Positions 1-5,295 of a stretch of 5,306 bases of DNA are shown here, in pieces. This DNA comes from Acidimicrobiia bacterium (GTDB lineage Bacteria; Actinomycetota; Acidimicrobiia; Spongiisociales; SHLN01). The notes beneath the pieces were generated by a model, which did not search any database, was not told where the DNA came from, and was given only the letters and a program-made list of their open reading frames with translations. Both the position numbers and the translations under genes were made by a program. Every line of letters starts with the position of its first letter. Position 1 is the first letter of the stretch. Location of the stretch: contig SHLN01000188.1 of NCBI GenBank assembly GCA_004283105.1, positions 1 to 5,306 of the forward strand, given 5' to 3'.

Positions 1-7
1 CCCCCCG

Positions 8-931
8 CTACAGCATCCCCATCTCGACGAGATCGGCCACCGGCTCGGTGAAGCTACACGAGCCATACCCGAGCATGAATCCGGTCCTGGCCCGTTGGAT
101 TTCTGTGGCCGTGACGGCGCGGTGGCGCCACCGGAACGCCAGGTCGGTCAGCTCGAAGACCGCCGGGTCCTCCTCGGCGATGACCTCGGTGAGTTCCGGG
201 ACCTCCATGCCGAGTGCCTGGGCGAACACGGCTGCGCCGGTGATGTTGAGGAAGCCGTGCCGCTTCACTCCCGGTTCGCACGCCCAATGCCTGACCGGGT
301 GGTGGAGCCCGGCCGTTGCCTTGAACGGGATTCCGGCCCCGGCTGCCAGTGCGATGAAGGTCGCCACCTGCTCGGGCGCTGGGAAGTCCTCGACGGCCAG
401 GCCACCGCAGCGGATCTTGGCGCCGGCTTGTGCCTCTTGTATCGCCCGCAACTGGGTGGGGAGGTCGGCCACCCAGTCCCCGGTCAGGGCAACCTCGAAC
501 AGGACGGTGTCGAAGAGAGCCCCCAGGGAGCTCCGGACGCTCGAGACCATTGCTGCCAACGCCGGGTCACCGACCACCTCGGGCGGGATCTTGATCTCCG
601 CGACATCAAAGCGCGCCCGGTCTCGCAAGGCCAGGGCGTCTACCTCTAGTGAACGGGCATAGTCGGCGACTGTCTTGCTCCAGACCCCGGACGGGGGAGT
701 GACCACCACCGACAGGGGCCACGGGTCCGGCTCGGCATCCAGATGGGCGGCCAATTCTTCTAGACGGCGGTCGGGGCAGATGAACCGATCGACCATCCAG
801 GATTGGAGGGCACGGGCATCCCGATATCCGGTGACCGCCCCGGCCATGTCGCGGCTTTCAGGCGGGAAGAGCCCGGCATAGTCGATGAGGCCGGAGAGGA
901 ACGCGGTACGCGCCGTCGACTCGGACTGCAT
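8..931 (-). CDS. Conserved protein of unknown function, TIM-barrel-like motifs
   Basis: Complete 307-residue ORF ending in TAG. I recognise it as a widespread type of conserved hypothetical protein but know no assigned reaction. Visible motifs in order: LIDYAGLFPPESRDM (15-29) near the N-terminus, an AEIKIPP strand (111-117), AKIRCGG (171-177), PFKATAGLHHPV (202-213), HGFLNI (225-230) and GYGSCSFTEPVADL (288-301) at the C-terminus. Strand-like segments ending in charged or glycine residues, alternating with helices, suggest an alpha/beta barrel. The lysine in FKATAG resembles the Schiff-base lysine context of DeoC-type aldolases (KTSTG), but that is only an analogy. No signal peptide or membrane segment is seen, so it is probably cytoplasmic. 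The ATG at 931 has no Shine-Dalgarno but has TAGCCT six bases upstream, fitting a leaderless start. It follows the LON-domain gene on the same strand after 85 bases. Being real is near certain; function is unknown. Confidence 0.85.
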   Translation of the reverse strand: MQSESTARTAFLSGLIDYAGLFPPESRDMAGAVTGYRDARALQSWMVDRFICPDRRLEELAAHLDAEPDPWPLSVVVTPPSGVWSKTVADYARSLEVDALALRDRARFDVAEIKIPPEVVGDPALAAMVSSVRSSLGALFDTVLFEVALTGDWVADLPTQLRAIQEAQAGAKIRCGGLAVEDFPAPEQVATFIALAAGAGIPFKATAGLHHPVRHWACEPGVKRHGFLNITGAAVFAQALGMEVPELTEVIAEEDPAVFELTDLAFRWRHRAVTATEIQRARTGFMLGYGSCSFTEPVADLVEMGML

Positions 932-937
932 GGCTCA

Positions 938-943
938 AGGCTA
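938..943 (-). promoter_or_regulatory. Candidate -10 box for a leaderless transcript of the unknown gene
   Basis: On the minus strand TAGCCT fits the actinobacterial TANNNT -10 pattern and ends six bases before the ATG at 931, so transcription would start at or next to the A of the start codon. A weak TTCTCG lies 17 bases further upstream (961-966). No Shine-Dalgarno competes. Prediction from pattern and spacing only. Confidence 0.4.
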
Positions 944-974
944 CGGAGGTTGCCCTGGTGCGAGAAAATCTGCC

Positions 975-988
975 GGCCGCTTCCGGCC
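975..988 (-). terminator. Weak candidate intrinsic terminator after the LON-domain gene
   Basis: A perfect 5-bp GC stem (GGCCG/CGGCC) closes a 4-base loop. On the minus strand it is followed, after a few bases, by ATTTTCT (969-963). It lies about 30 bases beyond the stop of the LON-domain gene and before the candidate promoter of the next gene. The stem is short and the T run is brief and offset, so partial readthrough is quite possible. Confidence 0.3.
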
Positions 989-1016
989 CCGACCAGACGG
1001 GACCGGCATTGGTGCC

Positions 1017-1640
1017 TCAGCCCGCCGCCAGCTGCAGCTCTAGCGAGTCGATGTGCTCGTGCAGGAGCTCCGTCAGTTCCCACAACCGGGCGGTCGGGTC
1101 GTCCATGACGAGCAGCCGCTGAGCGTCGAGCGGGCCGATCGGCGACAGCGCGCACGCCTGGTAGGAAGCGATCGCCGGATCGCGCGCCAGCTCGAAGTCG
1201 AGGGGCGCGCCGGGCTCTCCCAGCTCGGCTTGCAGGGCGGCCACCTTGCGGACGGCGTAGTAGGCGGCCTCGCGGAGCGACTCGCCTTCGTCGCCGGCCT
1301 CGAGATCTTTCACGTCTTCGACCTCGGCCATCGGGTAAGGAGCATCGGGCAGCCATCTGGTTACCCGCATCCGGCGTACTCCGGCGGTGACGGCTACCCA
1401 GCGGCCGCCCTCGATCTCCTCGGAATCCAGCAGCCGTACGACCGTTCCAAGGCTCGCACGCTCCTCGCCACCACCGACCTCCCACCCTCGTTCGATGAGC
1501 ACCACGCCGAATTCGGGCTCGTCGACGTCTTGCAGATCCTCCATGAGGCATCGGTAGCGCTCCTCAAAGATGTGGAGGGGGAGGAGCATGAACGGAAAGA
1601 CGACGTTCGAAAGCGGAAACATCGGAATCGTGTAGCCCAT
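1017..1640 (-). CDS. Stand-alone LON substrate-binding (N-terminal) domain protein
   Basis: A 207-residue protein made of the Lon-protease N-terminal substrate-binding domain alone, without the AAA+ or Ser-Lys protease parts. Visible: IPMFPLSNVVFPFMLLPLHI followed by FEERYR (5-30, the classic opening of the domain), FGVVLIERG (44-52), GTVVRLLDSEEIEGGRW (65-81), and TAGVRRMRVTRW (85-96). A helical C-terminal part (about 121-205) includes the LDAQRLLVMDD segment. Such single-domain proteins are common in bacteria and are presumed to bind unfolded or specific proteins, but their role is not established. It is likely cytoplasmic. The frame stays open upstream to an ATG at 1721. I chose the ATG at 1640 because the family starts just before the IPxFPL motif and because TATGCT lies seven bases upstream, fitting a leaderless start. 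The 27 extra upstream residues look nothing like the domain. It is divergent from proC. Confidence 0.88.
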   Translation of the reverse strand: MGYTIPMFPLSNVVFPFMLLPLHIFEERYRCLMEDLQDVDEPEFGVVLIERGWEVGGGEERASLGTVVRLLDSEEIEGGRWVAVTAGVRRMRVTRWLPDAPYPMAEVEDVKDLEAGDEGESLREAAYYAVRKVAALQAELGEPGAPLDFELARDPAIASYQACALSPIGPLDAQRLLVMDDPTARLWELTELLHEHIDSLELQLAAG

Positions 1641-1647
1641 AGAAAGA

Positions 1648-1653
1648 AGCATA
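1648..1653 (-). promoter_or_regulatory. Candidate -10 box for leaderless LON-domain gene
   Basis: TATGCT on the minus strand matches TANNNT and ends exactly seven bases before the chosen ATG at 1640. There is no Shine-Dalgarno: the purine-rich GGAGGAG at 1660-1666 is on the wrong strand. No convincing -35 was found. The box supports the 1640 start over the longer ORF start at 1721. Confidence 0.45.
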
Positions 1654-1700
1654 TGGCGCGGGAGGAGCCAACCGACTGGGAAGTCACAAGTCGCCGCTGG

Positions 1701-1712
1701 TGCGGCGCCGCA
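1701..1712. repeat. 12-bp perfect palindrome in the LON/proC divergent region
   Basis: TGCGGCGCCGCA reads the same on both strands. It lies about 46 bases before the proC ATG and about 60 bases before the LON-domain ATG, in a 117-base divergent promoter region. It could be an operator, but a GC-only core in GC-rich DNA occurs by chance fairly readily. Confidence 0.3.
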
Positions 1713-1744
1713 GGCCGCCACGGCACCTGAGCCGTTGATCGTGC

Positions 1745-1750
1745 GATACT
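1745..1750 (+). promoter_or_regulatory. Candidate -10 box for leaderless proC
   Basis: GATACT (one mismatch to TANNNT) ends seven bases before the proC ATG, the spacing expected if transcription starts at the start codon. No Shine-Dalgarno and no clear -35 are present. Same arrangement as the divergent LON-domain gene. Confidence 0.4.
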
Positions 1751-1757
1751 GGCGCCC

Positions 1758-2591
1758 ATGAAACCAACCGTTGCCATTCTCGGAGCCGGAGCCCTCGGCG
1801 AAATCCTCGCCGGTGGATTGCTGCGCGCTGGATGGTCACCCGACGATCTATCGCTGGCTGATCGGCGAGAGGAACGCTGTTCGGAGTTGACCGAGCGCCT
1901 CGGCGTGGTCTGTCATCTCGATCCCGTCCTCGCCGCGGCCGGCAAGCGAGTGGTCGTCGTCGTGGTCAAGCCGAAAGACGTCCCTGGACTGCTCGAGCAA
2001 ATCAAGGACGACATCGAACCAGGGCAGGTGGTGCTCTCGCTTGCCGCCGGCGTTCCGCTGTCCGTGTACGAGAAGGCGCTCGGTGAGGCTGCGGTTGTGC
2101 GCGGTATGCCAAATACCCCGGCACTGGTCGACGAAGCGATCACTGCGTACGCACCCGGCAAGCATGTATCCGAGGAGGCCCTCAACGAGGTGGCCTCGGT
2201 CATGGAGGCAGTCGGCAAGACCGTGGTGTTGGACGAGCAGCTCATGGACGCGGTCACGGCCGTTAGCGGTACGGGACCGGCCTATGTATATCTGCTGGCT
2301 GAGGCCCTCACCGACGCTGCCATCCGCGAAGGTCTGCCCCGCCATGCCGCTCAGCTGCTGGTTGACCAGACACTCAAGGGCACCGGAGCCTTGCTGGCCG
2401 AGACCGCGCTCAGCCCCATCAAGCTGCGGGCCCAGGTGACGTCACCGGGTGGCACAACGGCAGCCGCCGTCCACGTCCTCGAAGAGAGCGGGTTCCGCGC
2501 CGCCATCGAGGACGCCGTCAGAGCGGCGGCCGAACGCTCGCGCGAAATGGGTGAGGCCGCTGGCAACGCCTCCGGCGTTGCTGGGGAGTAG
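1758..2591 (+). CDS. proC: Pyrroline-5-carboxylate reductase
   Basis: This 277-residue cytoplasmic enzyme reduces 1-pyrroline-5-carboxylate to L-proline with NAD(P)H, the last step of proline synthesis from glutamate. The N-terminal Rossmann domain shows ILGAGALGE (7-15, GxGxxG), a DRR stretch after the second strand (35-37, compatible with NADPH), and VVVVVVKPKDV (65-75). Next come the family's GMPNTPALV (116-124) and VSGTGPAYVYLLAEAL (169-184). The C-terminal dimerisation domain carries the P5CR signature around VTSPGGTTAAAV (227-238). Length is normal for the family and no key motif is missing. The ATG at 1758 begins two residues before the first beta strand and is preceded by GATACT rather than a Shine-Dalgarno. 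No other proline genes (proA, proB) lie in the window, so proC is apparently a single-gene unit here. Confidence 0.97.
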   Translation: MKPTVAILGAGALGEILAGGLLRAGWSPDDLSLADRREERCSELTERLGVVCHLDPVLAAAGKRVVVVVVKPKDVPGLLEQIKDDIEPGQVVLSLAAGVPLSVYEKALGEAAVVRGMPNTPALVDEAITAYAPGKHVSEEALNEVASVMEAVGKTVVLDEQLMDAVTAVSGTGPAYVYLLAEALTDAAIREGLPRHAAQLLVDQTLKGTGALLAETALSPIKLRAQVTSPGGTTAAAVHVLEESGFRAAIEDAVRAAAERSREMGEAAGNASGVAGE

Positions 2592-2603
2592 CTCCGCTAC
2601 TCC
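2585..2603 (+). terminator. Stem-loop overlapping the proC stop codon, possible terminator
   Basis: GGAGTAGC and GCTACTCC form a perfect 8-bp stem with a 3-base TCC loop. The TAG stop codon (2589-2591) lies inside the left arm. There is no T run afterwards, so it is not a classical intrinsic terminator. It could be a U-less terminator, an RNA 3'-end stabiliser or a Rho-associated structure. Confidence 0.4.
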
Positions 2604-2793
2604 AAGCTCGTGTGGCCGGGGCATTGCTCGACGTCTATTCCGATAGTCCCGGTGTGGCCCGGAGTCCGTCTAGGAGACTGTCAGCTCGGGGTCGGTGAGG
2701 TTTGCGTCGCCGTGGAGTCCCCCCTCAGAACTCGTTGGAACATGTGCCCTCCCTGTCGCCAGAGGAACCCACGCTACCCGGACCGCTCCATTC
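2604..2793. other. Intergenic spacer without recognisable gene
   Basis: Between the proC stem-loop and the VOC gene's start region I find no supported gene, tRNA or RNA motif. A reading frame is open from a GTG at 2695 into the VOC gene, but its 41 extra residues look nothing like the VOC fold. Only short repeats are visible (GGAGTCC at 2661 and 2714). Confidence 0.6.
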
Positions 2794-2814
2794 CCGATTC
2801 CCTGTCAGAATCGG
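2794..2814. promoter_or_regulatory. Inverted repeat over the VOC gene start, possible operator
   Basis: CCGATTC (2794-2800) and GAATCGG (2808-2814) are perfect 7-bp inverted arms around a 7-base spacer, ending three bases before the ATG at 2818. The right arm overlaps the candidate -10 sequence CAGAAT (2806-2811), which ends six bases before that ATG. A repressor bound here would block the promoter. It could also simply be a weak hairpin or chance. Confidence 0.35.
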
Positions 2815-2817
2815 CCC

Positions 2818-3156
2818 ATGCAGATGCAAACCATCGTCTATGTCACAGATATGGACCGCTCGATCGAGTTCTACGAACGGCTCGGATTTACCGTCGACTA
2901 CCGGGGCGGTCCGGTGTGGACGGCCTTCCGGGGTACCGATGGGGTGCTCGCCCTTCACACCGTTGACGAGCTCCCTGCCCCCGGGCGGGTTGCCCTCTCA
3001 CTGGTTGCCGACGATACGTTGGAGAAGATCGTGGTGCGCCTCGCCCGCCACGGCGTCGAGGCCTCCTCCATCGAAACCCAGCCGTTCGGCCGATCCACGG
3101 TGGTGCAGGATCCAGACGGTCTCCCGATTCAGATAAACGAGCACGCCCCCGACTGA
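2818..3156 (+). CDS. VOC-fold protein (glyoxalase/bleomycin-resistance/dioxygenase family)
   Basis: A small protein of 112 residues, one VOC module of two beta-alpha-beta-beta-beta units. The family opening is clear: IVYVTDMDRSIEFYERLGF (6-24). LALHTVDEL (44-52) follows in the first half, RVALSLVADD (57-66) starts the second, and QDPDGLPIQINEH (97-109) is the typical closing DPDG motif. Three of the usual four metal-ligand positions look changed: Q4 in place of the first His, an Ala or Leu near residue 59 where the third often is, and Q105 instead of the final Glu. H47 may remain. A metal-dependent glyoxalase or dioxygenase activity is therefore doubtful, and ligand binding is an alternative. 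The ATG at 2818 is chosen over upstream GTG 2695 because the fold begins here; an ATG at 2824 is also possible. The substrate cannot be told from its neighbours. Confidence 0.88.
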   Translation: MQMQTIVYVTDMDRSIEFYERLGFTVDYRGGPVWTAFRGTDGVLALHTVDELPAPGRVALSLVADDTLEKIVVRLARHGVEASSIETQPFGRSTVVQDPDGLPIQINEHAPD

Positions 3157-3164
3157 GCAGGGTC

Positions 3165-3194
3165 TTGGAGGTTGTCGGCCGGTTCCCGTAACCT
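3165..3194 (+). promoter_or_regulatory. Candidate promoter of the TPM-like membrane protein gene
   Basis: TTGGAG (3165-3170) and TAACCT (3189-3194) are separated by 18 bases and fit a -35/-10 pair. The -10 ends nine bases before the ATG at 3204, so the leader would be absent or only a few bases long. It lies in the 47-base gap after the VOC gene and probably also starts the pspA transcript. Confidence 0.4.
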
Positions 3195-3203
3195 GGGGCG
3201 GCT

Positions 3204-4490
3204 ATGCGCACATCGTTCCTGTCCGTCCTGCTGATGGCTCTCGTCCTGTTCACGGCCGGTCCGGCTCTTGCCCAGACCCCGGCCGAGGTCGCCGAGATCG
3301 TCGCCGTTCAGGGGTACTACGTCGAGCCGGGGGCTGAACCGGTCAGCGAGGCCGAGCTCATCGAGCTCGCCAACACCATGCAGGACCGCGGGTACAACTT
3401 CGTGGCCGTTGTGCTGGCCGAGGACCCGAGCGGCGGAGCCCCGGCGTTTGCCAGCGCCATCGTCGACCAATTCAGTGTCGGATCGACCGTCGTCGTCCTC
3501 ACCCCCAGCGAGCTTGCCTCCGATTCGACCGAGTTCAGCAACGCCGAGCTGGTTCGTGCCGGACAGGACTCGCTCGATGTGTTCAACAGCGACGTCAATG
3601 ACGGGTTCACCCTGTTTGCCGACAACCTCACCCCGGGAGTGGCTGCGGGAGGCGGTTCGGGCGGGGGCGGATTTCCCTGGGGACTCGTCTTCGTCGTAGG
3701 CGGCATCGTGCTGTTCGTGTTCTGGGTGGTGCGCCGCCAAACCAAGGTAGAGAAACAGCGCAAGGTCGAGGACATCTCCGAAGCACAGGCTGAGATCAAG
3801 CACCAGCTGGACGAGATCGCCAATCTCATTCTGGAGGAGACCGATGCCATTCGGGTGGCTGAGCACGAGAAGGCTGCCGCCTACCTCCAGCAGGCCTCCC
3901 AGACGTACGCCGATGCGCTCGACCTGTATGAACGGACGACCAAGCTCTCGCAGCTCGAGACCATTTCCGATGCTCTCGACAAGGCGCGCTGGCAGCTCCA
4001 GGCGGCGGTCGCGCTCCGGGACGGGCGCGAGATCCCGCCCGAGCCGGTCAAGGAGCGTGCAACCTGTTTCTTCGATCCTGCCCACCCGCCGGCGGTCGAG
4101 ACGGCGGTCCTGAAGACGAGCGCTGGCCAACGGGAGGTCAAAGTCTGCCCCACCGATGCCGAACGTCTGCGGCGCGGGCAACAACCCCAGCCCCGTCAGA
4201 TCAACGTTGGTGGCCGGCCGATTCCCGCACCGATGGCCCCGAAGAGCTACGGCGGCGGCGGATTCGGCATGATGGACATCTTCGAGGTCATCCTCGGTGG
4301 CATGGCCGCCTCCGGTGGGTTCGGGGGAGTAGGGCGTCCCAAGCCACACGCCCGAACGCATCGCCGGTACACGCGCAATCGAGAGATCCCTGTCAGTCGG
4401 AAGCCGTCCCGGCGCGGCCTGATCCGAAAGGCTCGTGGTCGACGGGCTGGAGCAGCTTCGGCTTCCCGCCGGGGGCTGCGACGGAGATAG
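3204..4490 (+). CDS. TPM-like single-pass membrane protein, putative PspA partner
   Basis: A 428-residue protein with a signal peptide (1-23, ending in ALA), an extracytoplasmic alpha/beta domain (about 35-142) and a Gly-rich linker (146-156). One membrane segment (157-176) is followed by RR. The cytoplasmic part begins with an Ala/Glu/Lys-rich coiled coil (about 180-272). The outer domain, with AVVLAEDPSG and STVVVLTPSE strands and following helices, resembles a degenerate TPM domain or the small actinobacterial Rv1476-type membrane proteins. After the coil comes CFFDPAHPP (288-296) with a second Cys in VKVCPTDAERL (313-322), then a Gly-rich hydrophobic stretch (349-377). The tail (378-428) is extremely basic, with 21 Arg/Lys in 51 residues. 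pspA begins 63 bases downstream, suggesting a joint role in membrane-stress sensing; that is inference. The tail could be a frameshift artefact after a run of five G (4323-4327). No enzymatic function can be assigned. Confidence 0.82.
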   Translation: MRTSFLSVLLMALVLFTAGPALAQTPAEVAEIVAVQGYYVEPGAEPVSEAELIELANTMQDRGYNFVAVVLAEDPSGGAPAFASAIVDQFSVGSTVVVLTPSELASDSTEFSNAELVRAGQDSLDVFNSDVNDGFTLFADNLTPGVAAGGGSGGGGFPWGLVFVVGGIVLFVFWVVRRQTKVEKQRKVEDISEAQAEIKHQLDEIANLILEETDAIRVAEHEKAAAYLQQASQTYADALDLYERTTKLSQLETISDALDKARWQLQAAVALRDGREIPPEPVKERATCFFDPAHPPAVETAVLKTSAGQREVKVCPTDAERLRRGQQPQPRQINVGGRPIPAPMAPKSYGGGGFGMMDIFEVILGGMAASGGFGGVGRPKPHARTHRRYTRNREIPVSRKPSRRGLIRKARGRRAGAASASRRGLRRR

Positions 4491-4518
4491 CGGCTGGGTG
4501 GACCTGGCGATCGTCCCC

Positions 4519-4545
4519 TATCATTCATTGACCGAAAGGATGGAG
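4519..4545 (+). promoter_or_regulatory. pspA leader: candidate -10 box and Shine-Dalgarno
   Basis: TATCAT (4519-4524) matches the TANNNT -10 pattern but lacks a clear -35. GGAG (4542-4545) lies eight bases before the pspA ATG at 4554, within a purine-rich AAAGGATGGAG stretch. This is the only strong ribosome binding site in the window. It fixes the start at 4554 over the ATG at 4563 and would serve either an own transcript or a message shared with the gene upstream. Confidence 0.5.
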
Positions 4546-4553
4546 TTGAAGTA

Positions 4554-5276
4554 ATGGGTTTCATGAAGCGCCTTTGGGGCTATATCAAGCAGCTCTTCAA
4601 GAGCACCGCCGAGAAAGCAATGGATCCCGAGATCGAGCTCGAACAAGCGATCTCGGAAGCTCGGAAGCGGGATCAAGAGCTGCGGAATCAGGCCGCCAAG
4701 GTCGTTGCGCACCGGGTTCAGCTCGAGTCCAAGATCGAGGACGCCGCCGACAATGTCGGCTCGGCTCGCGAACTGGCCAAGAAGGCGCTCCTCAAGGCGG
4801 AGGAAGCGCGGGCGGCCGGCAACGTCGAAGAGGCTGAGAAATGGACGAGGTCCGCTCAGTCGCTTGCCATGCGGCTGCAGGCCTCAGAGTCCAATCTCGA
4901 CAGCCTCAAAAAGCAGTACGAGACGGCCATGGATCAGGCCGAGAAGGCCAAGTCGGCTGTGAGTCAGAACGCCTTGCGGCTTCAGGAGCTGGCGGCGAAG
5001 CGCATCGAACTGCTGGGCGCCCTCCAGCAAGCCAAGATGCAGGAGTCGGTCAACAAGGCCATCAACTCCATGAGTGAGACGATGGACGACGAGGTGCCAA
5101 GCCTGGCCCGGGTCGAAGAAAAGATCGAGAAGCGCAAGTCGGAGGCAATGGCCCACGCCGAACTACGCGAAGCCACCCCGGAAGGCTCCGAAATGGAGCT
5201 GCGGGAGGCGGTCTCGCTTGCCAAGGCCGACGAGAAGCTGGACGAGCTGAAAGCCGAACTGGGACTTACCAGCTAG
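4554..5276 (+). CDS. pspA: PspA/IM30-family phage-shock protein
   Basis: A 240-residue peripheral membrane protein of the PspA/Vipp1 (ESCRT-III-like) family, which oligomerises on stressed cytoplasmic membranes and helps preserve their integrity. The N-terminal amphipathic helix is clear: W8, Y10, I11, L14 and F15 alternate with K5, R6, K12 and K16. The family's AMDPEIELEQAISEA (22-36) follows, with the conserved Asp-Pro at 24-25. The rest is almost entirely charged, Ala-rich coiled coil (about 26-170), then a flexible acidic section (about 171-185) and further helix up to the C-terminus. There is no signal peptide or membrane segment. Length is normal (about 220-270 in the family). The start is supported by GGAG eight bases upstream. 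No PspF, PspB or PspC homologue is in the window. The neighbour is the TPM-like membrane protein, which may anchor or regulate it. Family assignment is firm; the trigger and partner are inferred. Confidence 0.93.
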   Translation: MGFMKRLWGYIKQLFKSTAEKAMDPEIELEQAISEARKRDQELRNQAAKVVAHRVQLESKIEDAADNVGSARELAKKALLKAEEARAAGNVEEAEKWTRSAQSLAMRLQASESNLDSLKKQYETAMDQAEKAKSAVSQNALRLQELAAKRIELLGALQQAKMQESVNKAINSMSETMDDEVPSLARVEEKIEKRKSEAMAHAELREATPEGSEMELREAVSLAKADEKLDELKAELGLTS

Positions 5277-5280
5277 AGCT

Positions 5281-5295
5281 GATCGCAACACGATC
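5281..5295 (+). terminator. Weak stem-loop after pspA
   Basis: GATCG and CGATC form a 5-bp stem around a 5-base CAACA loop, beginning five bases after the pspA stop. No T run follows in the eleven remaining bases of the window, so a terminator cannot be confirmed and the operon may continue past the edge. Confidence 0.2.

Noticed and set aside
48..662. Long open frames on the plus strand opposite the unknown gene (also 95-649)
   Set aside because: Compositionally odd, no family motifs, and fully antisense to a gene with clear conserved motifs. Typical shadow frames of GC-rich DNA.
760..1551. 263-residue minus-strand frame spanning the gap between the two minus-strand genes
   Set aside because: Arg/Gly-rich composition of an off-frame translation. 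It overlaps both motif-supported genes and has no domain of its own.
1641..1721. N-terminal extension of the LON-domain protein from ATG 1721
   Set aside because: The 27 extra residues do not resemble the family, which begins just before IPxFPL. The -10-like TATGCT would lie inside the extension.
2604..2793. Possible tRNA or small RNA in the proC/VOC gap
   Set aside because: No T-loop consensus, acceptor stem or CCA end, and no strong helix set. GTCTAGGAGAC forms only a 4-bp hairpin.
2695..2817. GTG-initiated extension of the VOC protein
   Set aside because: The added 41 residues have no VOC similarity and contain three Cys and many Pro. The fold starts with the strand right after the ATG at 2818.
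3129..4361. 410-residue open frame antisense to the TPM-like gene
   Set aside because: Opposite a protein with a coherent signal peptide, membrane segment and coiled coil. The antisense translation is rich in Leu/Gly/Asp/Arg without recognisable domains.
5270..5281. CAGCT-AG-AGCTG inverted repeat at the pspA stop codon
   Set aside because: A 2-base loop cannot close a stable hairpin and no T run follows.
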